Shown: positions 59,503 through 64,000 of the stretch, one piece after another
Layout of the letters: each line of letters opens with the position of its first letter
Position numbering within the stretch: the first letter of the stretch is position 1
From: JBBIQS01 sp037442205
GTDB lineage: Bacteria > Myxococcota > Myxococcia > Myxococcales > UBA5297
Length of the DNA stretch: 64,000 bases
Direction of reading: 5' to 3'
NCBI GenBank assembly: GCA_037442205.1
Contig: JBBIQS010000030.1
Location: forward strand, 19,948-83,947
Program-made: the position numbers and the translations under genes
The notes under the pieces: generated by a model
The model's database searches: none
Seen by the model: only the letters and a program-made list of their open reading frames with translations
Told to the model about the DNA's origin: nothing

Positions 59503-60194
59503 GGCCGGTCCTCCAGGACCTTCAGCGCGGCGCTCGCGTGCTCGCGCATCGCCTCGCTGGCGGCCTTGGCGTCCCGGGCGCGGATCGCCTCCACCGTCTT
59601 GCGGTGCGGCCGGAGGTCGAAGACGTCTCTCTGGTAGATGGGCAGGTACTGCTCGCGGGCCCCGAAGTAGACTTCGCGCAGCACCTTGCCGAACAGCGCC
59701 AGCGGCCGGTTGCCGGTGATGGCCACCAGCTCCTGGAAGAAGGCGTAGTCGAGCGCCTGCAGTTCCTTGGGATCGCGCGGCTCGGCCATCTGGCGCACCA
59801 GCTCCTCGAGCCGGGAGATCGAGGCCGGATCGGCCATCGTCGCCGCTTTCTCGGCGCACCAGCCGAGCATCATCCCGCGGATCTCGTGGACGTCGGCCAG
59901 GATCGACGGATCGGCCCGCCCGCCCACCGCCACCAGGTGCGGCAGCAGCTCCAGGCTGGCCTCCAGGAACTCCGCCACCCGGGTAGCGCCGCCGTGGCGG
60001 ATGTGCACCAGCCCCCAGGTCTCGAGCCGATGGAGCGCCTCGCGCACCGAGGAGCGGTTGACCGCGTACTTCTCGGCGAGCTCGCGCTCGCTGGGGAGCT
60101 CATCTCCCGGCCGCAGGCGGCCGCCGACGATGGCGTCCCGGAGGCGGTGGGCGATGCGATCTGCGACGCTGCGGCGATTGACTGGGGTAGTCAT
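59499..60194 (-). CDS. FadR/GntR-family transcriptional regulator
   Basis: A 231-residue regulator. N-terminal winged helix: SVADRIAHRLRDAIVGGRLRPGDELPSERELAEKYAVNRSSVREALHRLETWGLV. The C-terminal all-helical FCD-type effector domain follows (DVHEIRGMMLGWCAEKAA). Such repressors bind a TGGTnnnACCA operator and are released by an acyl or organic-acid ligand. Two identical 13-base sites stand at 60197 and 60285, the first directly against this start, so it likely represses itself and the aldehyde dehydrogenase gene. Its stop overlaps the GMC start. Confidence 0.87.
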   Translation of the reverse strand: MTTPVNRRSVADRIAHRLRDAIVGGRLRPGDELPSERELAEKYAVNRSSVREALHRLETWGLVHIRHGGATRVAEFLEASLELLPHLVAVGGRADPSILADVHEIRGMMLGWCAEKAATMADPASISRLEELVRQMAEPRDPKELQALDYAFFQELVAITGNRPLALFGKVLREVYFGAREQYLPIYQRDVFDLRPHRKTVEAIRARDAKAASEAMREHASAALKVLEDRP

Positions 60195-60196
60195 GG

Positions 60197-60209
60197 CTGG
60201 TCCGACCAG
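60197..60209. promoter_or_regulatory. operator copy 1 (CTGGTCCGACCAG)
   Basis: A perfect 13-base palindrome with a TGGTCCGA core, as in E. coli FadR sites, begins 3 bases upstream of the regulator ATG at 60194. It occupies the ribosome-binding position, so bound protein could block both transcription start and elongation. The identical copy is 88 bases away by centres. Confidence 0.8.
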
Positions 60210-60284
60210 TAGGATGCTCCGAAAATGGCATGGCAGGCAAGCGAGGGCTTGAATATTCGAAGGGCCGGTGCGAAGACGATGACA

Positions 60285-60297
60285 CTGGTCCGACCAG
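60285..60297. promoter_or_regulatory. operator copy 2 (CTGGTCCGACCAG)
   Basis: Identical to copy 1, 11 bases upstream of the aldehyde dehydrogenase ATG (60308), overlapping its AGGAGG ribosome site. Both copies thus flank the shared promoter region of the divergent pair. Confidence 0.8.
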
Positions 60298-60307
60298 GAG
60301 GTTGTCC

Positions 60308-61723
60308 ATGCAGTTCGACGTGCGCGCGGTCTTCGAGCGGTTGCATGCGGCTTCGCGGCGGGAGCCGTCGCCCACCCTGGACGAGCGGGACGACCGGCTG
60401 CGGCGGCTGGAGCGGCTGCTGGTGGATCACCGGGAGGACTTCGTCCGCGCCGCCGACCAGGACTTCGGCGGCCGCGCCCGCGAGGAGACGCTGCTGGCCG
60501 ACGTGCTGCTGACGGTCGATTCGGTGCGGCACGCTCGGCGCCACCTGGGCGAGTGGATGCGCCCGGTCTCGGCCGATCCTCATCCCTTCTTCCGCCCTTC
60601 CCGCGCGCTGGTGGAGTCGCTGCCGCTGGGAGTGGTGGGGGTGATCGCGCCCTGGAACTACCCGGTGAACCTGGCGCTGGGCCCGGCCGCCGCCGCCCTG
60701 GCCGCCGGCAATCGGGTGCTGGTCAAGCCTTCGGAGCTGACGCCCTGCACCGCCAAGCTCTGCGCCGAGCTGGTGCACGCGGCCTTCTCCGCCGAGGAGC
60801 TGGTGGTGGTGGAGGGCGGTCCCGAAGTGTCGCGCGCCGTCTCTGAGCTGCCGCTCGATCATCTGCTCTTCACCGGCTCGACGGCGATCGGGCGGCTGGT
60901 GGCCAAGGCCTGCGCCGAGAATCTGGTGCCGGTGACGCTGGAATTGGGAGGAAAGTCGCCCGCCTTCGTGCAGCGCGACTACCCGATGGCGGTGGCCGCG
61001 CGCCGCATCGCGCTGGGCAAGCTCTTCAACGCCGGCCAGACCTGCATCGCCCCGGACTACGCCCTGGTCCCGGAGGGCGCCGAGCCGGCCTTCCTCGATG
61101 CCTTCCGCGGGGAGGTGGCCCAGGCCTGGCCGCTGGGCGCCTCCGATCCGAGCTACACCTCGATCATCAGCGATCGCCACCACGCGCGGCTGACGAAGCT
61201 GGTGGACGAGGCGCGAGCCAAGGGCATCCGCACCGAGGTGCTGGGCGGGGCGGCGACCTCGCGGCGCTTCCCGCCGACCGTGGTTGTCGGCACCCCGGCG
61301 CAGTTCTCCGGACTGGCGCTGATGGAGGAGGAGTTGTTCGGCCCGCTGCTGCCGGTGCTCCTCTACCGCGACGAGGCCGAGGCGCTCTCGGTCATCCACG
61401 CCCGCCCGCGCCCGCTGGCCTTCTACGTCTTCGACGAGGACGAGCGCCGCGGCCTGGAGACCCTGCGCCAGGTCACCTCGGGCGGAGCCTGCCTCAACGA
61501 CGTGCTGGTCCACTTCGCCCAGGAGCACCTGCCCTTCGGCGGAGTTGGGGCCAGCGGCCATGGCGCCTACCACGGCAGATACGGCTTCGAGGCCCTCAGC
61601 CACCGGCGCGGGGTGCTGCTGGCCAGCCGCCGCTCCCCGGCGCACCACCTGCTGTCGCCGCCCTACGGGACGCTGCTGCGCAAGGCGCTCGACGGGTTGA
61701 TCCGCTTCGGGCGGTTTTCCTGA
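60308..61723 (+). CDS. aldehyde dehydrogenase, coniferyl-aldehyde-dehydrogenase-like
   Basis: A 471-residue NAD(P)-dependent aldehyde dehydrogenase. The catalytic Cys is in NAGQTCIAPDY; the general-base Glu in TLELGGKSPAFV; the cofactor-binding block is GVIAPWNYPVNLALGP and FTGSTAIG. It is close in pattern to coniferyl aldehyde dehydrogenase (short class lacking the last ALDH tail) and may oxidise aromatic or long-chain aldehydes made by the divergent GMC enzyme. AGGAGG lies eight bases before the ATG, within an operator. Confidence 0.9.
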   Translation: MQFDVRAVFERLHAASRREPSPTLDERDDRLRRLERLLVDHREDFVRAADQDFGGRAREETLLADVLLTVDSVRHARRHLGEWMRPVSADPHPFFRPSRALVESLPLGVVGVIAPWNYPVNLALGPAAAALAAGNRVLVKPSELTPCTAKLCAELVHAAFSAEELVVVEGGPEVSRAVSELPLDHLLFTGSTAIGRLVAKACAENLVPVTLELGGKSPAFVQRDYPMAVAARRIALGKLFNAGQTCIAPDYALVPEGAEPAFLDAFRGEVAQAWPLGASDPSYTSIISDRHHARLTKLVDEARAKGIRTEVLGGAATSRRFPPTVVVGTPAQFSGLALMEEELFGPLLPVLLYRDEAEALSVIHARPRPLAFYVFDEDERRGLETLRQVTSGGACLNDVLVHFAQEHLPFGGVGASGHGAYHGRYGFEALSHRRGVLLASRRSPAHHLLSPPYGTLLRKALDGLIRFGRFS

Positions 61724-61763
61724 GGTCTCGGACCTCTTTCCCCTTGGGCGGGAAGGGCGCGAC

Positions 61764-61779
61764 TTCTGATCGATCAGAA
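61764..61779. repeat. duplicated palindrome, copy 1 (TTCTGATCGATCAGAA)
   Basis: A perfect 16-base palindrome followed by CTGAAGCCGG. The second copy at 61809 shares all of these bases except one in the centre, so the pair is also a direct repeat of about 25 bases. Both lie in the convergent gap after the aldehyde dehydrogenase. No T-run follows, so a protein or recombination site is more likely than a terminator. Confidence 0.65.
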
Positions 61780-61808
61780 CTGAAGCCGGGGGGAGGGGGT
61801 AGTGCGAG

Positions 61809-61823
61809 TTCTGATCATCAGAA
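61809..61823. repeat. duplicated palindrome, copy 2 (TTCTGATCATCAGAA)
   Basis: Seven-base arms TTCTGAT/ATCAGAA around one C, then CTGAAGCCGG, as in copy 1 with one base deleted at the centre. Centres lie 44.5 bases apart, about four helical turns. Confidence 0.65.
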
Positions 61824-61848
61824 CTGAAGCCGGCGCCGGCCTCTCAGC

Positions 61849-63084
61849 TCAGGTCTCGTCGTCGAGCTTTCCCAGGCTGGTGACGCGGGAGACCGCGGTG
61901 TGGTGGGAGCGGCGCCGGGCGGCCTCGCGCGCCTCGCGGCTGAGGCGGCCGTCGAGCACCGCGCGGCCGTCGGCCAGCCGCGCGGAATCGGCCGCCACTT
62001 CGAGGGCCGCGGCCCCCGCCTTCTCCATCTCCGCCAGCGCTTGCTCGGCGGCCTTGAGCGCGGCGGCGGCCTTGGGGGCCTCGGCAGAGTGGATCGCCTC
62101 CCAGAAGCGCGTCTCCTCTTCGGAGAGCGTCAGCCGGTAGAACTCGCGCAACGCCTCGGCGGCGACCGGAGCGTGGGTGTCCACCGGCACCGGCAGGATG
62201 CGGTTGCTGGGCCCGGTCCCGCCGCGCACCGACAGCGCCACCGTCGCCGCCACCGGTTCGGGCAGCCGATCGGCCTTGAGCAGGAACAGCAGCCGCCGCG
62301 GCGCTCCGCGCCCGATGGGCCCGGTCTCCACCACGAAGCCGTCGCCCGAAACCCGCGCGGTGTACTGGTGCAGCAGCGTCGCCTCGCGCACCGCGCTCGA
62401 CGGGCTGAAGCGGACGGTGACTCCCTCCACTGCGATCGCGAACAGGTCAGCCAGGTGCCGGGAGAGCGCCCCGGGGATGTCCGAGGCCTGATCGACGAAC
62501 GAGTAGCGCCCGCCGCCGCCCTCGGCCAGCGCCGCCAGCAACTTCTCGTCGAAGTGCAGCCCGACTCCCACCGCCGAGGTCACCACGCCCTCCTCGGCCG
62601 CCTTGCGCGCCGCGTCGCGGAACTGCTCCGGCGACCCCGGGCCCACCGAGGGATAGCCGTCGGTCACCAGGATCGCCTGGGGATGGGCCTCGCGCACGAA
62701 GACCCGCCGCAGGCAGTCGTGGGAGCGCTCCAGGGCGTCGTAGAGGGCGGTTCCCACTCCCGGCTTGAGCGCGGCCAGGGCGCTGGCGATCTCCGGGCGG
62801 GCCTCGGCGTCCACCCGCGCCGGCCCGAACAGCATTCGCACCGAGCGGTCGAAGGCCAGCAGCGAGAGCTGATCGTCGGGGCCGAGCCGATCGACCACCG
62901 CCCGGGCGGCGTCGACCGCGCGCGCCAGCCGCTGGCCGCCCATGGAGCTGGAGGCGTCGATGGCCAGCGCCAGGTGCACCGGCTTGCGCCGCTCGTCGCT
63001 CTGCGGCGGGACGCTCAGCTCGAGGAACAGGAGGTAGGCGCCTTCGCGCTGCGGATGGGGCAGGCAGGCTGCTTCGACGTTCAT
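61849..63084 (-). CDS. von Willebrand A (VWA) domain protein
   Basis: A 411-residue cytoplasmic-looking protein with an N-terminal VWA domain: MIDAS DASSSM near residue 43, a T in GVGTAL and an acidic VTDGYPSVGPG. The second half (from about residue 225) has a beta-sandwich region then a long Ala/Glu-rich helical tail (EAPKAAAALKAAEQALAEMEKAG). VWA proteins of this layout may form complexes with AAA-ATPases or surface factors; no partner gene adjoins. Start ATG 63084 chosen where homology begins. Confidence 0.8.
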   Translation of the reverse strand: MNVEAACLPHPQREGAYLLFLELSVPPQSDERRKPVHLALAIDASSSMGGQRLARAVDAARAVVDRLGPDDQLSLLAFDRSVRMLFGPARVDAEARPEIASALAALKPGVGTALYDALERSHDCLRRVFVREAHPQAILVTDGYPSVGPGSPEQFRDAARKAAEEGVVTSAVGVGLHFDEKLLAALAEGGGGRYSFVDQASDIPGALSRHLADLFAIAVEGVTVRFSPSSAVREATLLHQYTARVSGDGFVVETGPIGRGAPRRLLFLLKADRLPEPVAATVALSVRGGTGPSNRILPVPVDTHAPVAAEALREFYRLTLSEEETRFWEAIHSAEAPKAAAALKAAEQALAEMEKAGAAALEVAADSARLADGRAVLDGRLSREAREAARRRSHHTAVSRVTSLGKLDDET

Positions 63085-63159
63085 GGCGCACTCATCCCGA
63101 GCTCCCCCATTGGCGCGAATGCTAGCGCGTTCCGACCGGGCGGGCACGTGCGCCCTCTC

Positions 63160-63221
63160 GGCCCGGACGCCGAGCCCACAAAGCCGAGGCCCGCGCTCGC
63201 CGTCCGGGCATGCGCGGGCCT
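63160..63221. repeat. two interleaved inverted repeats (pseudoknot-like)
   Basis: Stem A pairs GCCCGGACG (63160-63168) with CGTCCGGGC (63200-63208). Stem B pairs GAGGCCCGCG (63185-63194) with CGCGGGCCTC (63212-63221). Arms are ordered A5'-B5'-A3'-B3', so both cannot form as nested hairpins; an H-type pseudoknot or alternative folds are possible. It sits between a minus-strand Cys-rich gene end and the VWA start. Confidence 0.5.
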
Positions 63222-63248
63222 CGCGAGTCGACCGGCTGTCGGGGCGGC

Positions 63249-64000
63249 TCAGCGCCGCGAGCGCCGGCGCAGCAGCGCCCCGGCGAACATCAGCGCCAGC
63301 GGGGCCAGGGCCGGGTTGGCGGCGGCGCTGCAGCCGCAGGCGGCATGGGGCGCGCCGGGGGCCTTGCCGGTGCCGGCCGACGAGCCGCCCGGATTCGCGC
63401 TGGGATCGACGGGGTTGGTCGGGTCGGTGCCGGAGGGAGTCGCCGGCAGGCACACCCGGCCCTCAGGAAGGCCGGTGCAGGCCTCGCCGGTGGGGCAGGT
63501 CTCGATCTCGCCGCCGGGGCAGGTCTGCCGGCAGATCCCGGTGACGCATAGCGTCCCGGCGTCGCAGGCGGCGGCGCTCTTCCAGGCCGTGCAGCCGCTG
63601 GAGACCCGCTCGCAGGTCTGCGGCCGCCCCGAGGCGTCGCACTGCCCGTCGCCGAGCTTGCACTCGTCGCTGCACGGGGGGACGCAGGCGCCGTCCTGGC
63701 AGTTCTCGCCGGTGGCGCAGGTGGTGGTCTTCACCCAGCCGTTGCAGCCGCCCCCCTGCGGCTGGCAGATCTCCACCGAGTTGGCGTTGCAGCGCCGCGA
63801 GCCGGAGGTGCAGCTCATCCCGCAGTTCTGGCAGCTGCCGCCGCTGCAGAACTGCGTCCCCTCGACGCAGGTCGCCCCCGGGGTCCAGACGGTGCAGCCG
63901 TTGGCGTCGGTGGTGCAGGTCTCGACCCGGTTGCCGTTGCAGCGGCTGGCGCCCAGGGTGCAGCTGGTGCCGCAGGTCCCGCAGGCCCCACCGCTGCAGA
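63249..64000 (-). CDS. cysteine-rich repeat protein with MYXO-CTERM-like tail (5' truncated)
   Basis: The frame is open to base 64000, so the N-terminus lies outside; about 249 codons are visible. Two to three Cys-rich repeats of about 45 residues (CNGNRVETC..., then CNANSVEICQPQGGGCNGW...) and two further Cys modules occur, then a Ser/Gly/Pro linker. The C-terminus has CGCSAAANPALAPLALMFAGALLRRRSRR-like order (a GCSxA motif, hydrophobic helix, basic end), matching MYXO-CTERM-type sorting tags of surface proteins. It is probably exported to the surface and its tag processed. Function unknown. Confidence 0.78.
   Translation of the reverse strand, partial: CSGGACGTCGTSCTLGASRCNGNRVETCTTDANGCTVWTPGATCVEGTQFCSGGSCQNCGMSCTSGSRRCNANSVEICQPQGGGCNGWVKTTTCATGENCQDGACVPPCSDECKLGDGQCDASGRPQTCERVSSGCTAWKSAAACDAGTLCVTGICRQTCPGGEIETCPTGEACTGLPEGRVCLPATPSGTDPTNPVDPSANPGGSSAGTGKAPGAPHAACGCSAAANPALAPLALMFAGALLRRRSRR

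Noticed and set aside
57208..59637. 809-codon plus-strand frame over the GMC gene
   Set aside because: Antisense shadow rich in Arg and Gly; GMC motifs on the opposite strand are unequivocal.

Overview
The window is very GC-rich and gene-dense. It looks like a chromosomal segment of a Myxococcota-type (formerly deltaproteobacterial) bacterium. The evidence is many Ala/Asp-linked lipoproteins, cysteine-rich 'surface' proteins with MopE-like metal-binding repeats, a C-terminus resembling a MYXO-CTERM sorting signal at the right edge, and STAS-like, DUF362 and hybrid-kinase genes. Species cannot be fixed from sequence alone. About 52 protein genes are supported. No rRNA, convincing tRNA, insertion sequence or CRISPR array was seen. 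Four convergent pairs end within a few bases of each other or overlap, so the region is compact.

Left third (1-23 kb): a truncated kelch/MopE-type surface protein ends at a strong bidirectional terminator facing prmA and an M16 peptidase. Next comes a five-gene operon read leftward (11865 to 7963): sigma factor, zinc-finger/DUF4384-like anti-sigma protein, caspase-like peptidase with a beta-rich tail, cysteine-rich lipoprotein and CxxCxxCC protein. The first three junctions are 4-base start/stop overlaps. An AttH-like lipoprotein, an unusual array of six evenly spaced short repeats, a CoA-binding protein, a radical SAM protein, methylmalonyl-CoA epimerase, an M19 dipeptidase, lepB and membrane or STAS-like genes follow, then a large DUF362 protein.

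Middle (22-45 kb): two genes of the succinylase branch of lysine/diaminopimelate synthesis (dapE, dapD) flank a hybrid histidine kinase. A DUF763 gene converges on a divergent RelA/SpoT-like synthetase-fold gene. The F1 part of ATP synthase is an operon atpH-A-G-x-D-y-C, with two secreted proteins of unknown function (x, y) interleaved. A MEMO-like/AMMECR1 fusion, tmk, a mono-heme propeller lipoprotein, ogt and a zinc-finger membrane protein follow.

Right third (45-64 kb): a rubrerythrin, Fe-S oxidoreductase and DUF3501 trio (oxidative stress or redox), an FmdB-type zinc ribbon, a secreted SNase-like protein, a SWIM/SNF2 helicase, an OmpA-family protein, and egtD (ergothioneine). A TerC/Alx-type transporter has its Shine-Dalgarno buried in a hairpin. 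A divergent alcohol/aldehyde oxidation locus (GMC oxidoreductase and FadR-type regulator against an aldehyde dehydrogenase) carries two identical 13-base palindromes, one abutting each start. A pair of duplicated palindromes, a VWA-domain protein and a truncated Cys-rich protein close the window.

The most promising leads are the sigma/anti-sigma/caspase operon, the interleaved secreted proteins in the atp operon, the divergent RelA/SpoT-like protein, and the cis-elements at 13.2 kb, 56.0 kb, 60.2 kb and 61.8 kb.
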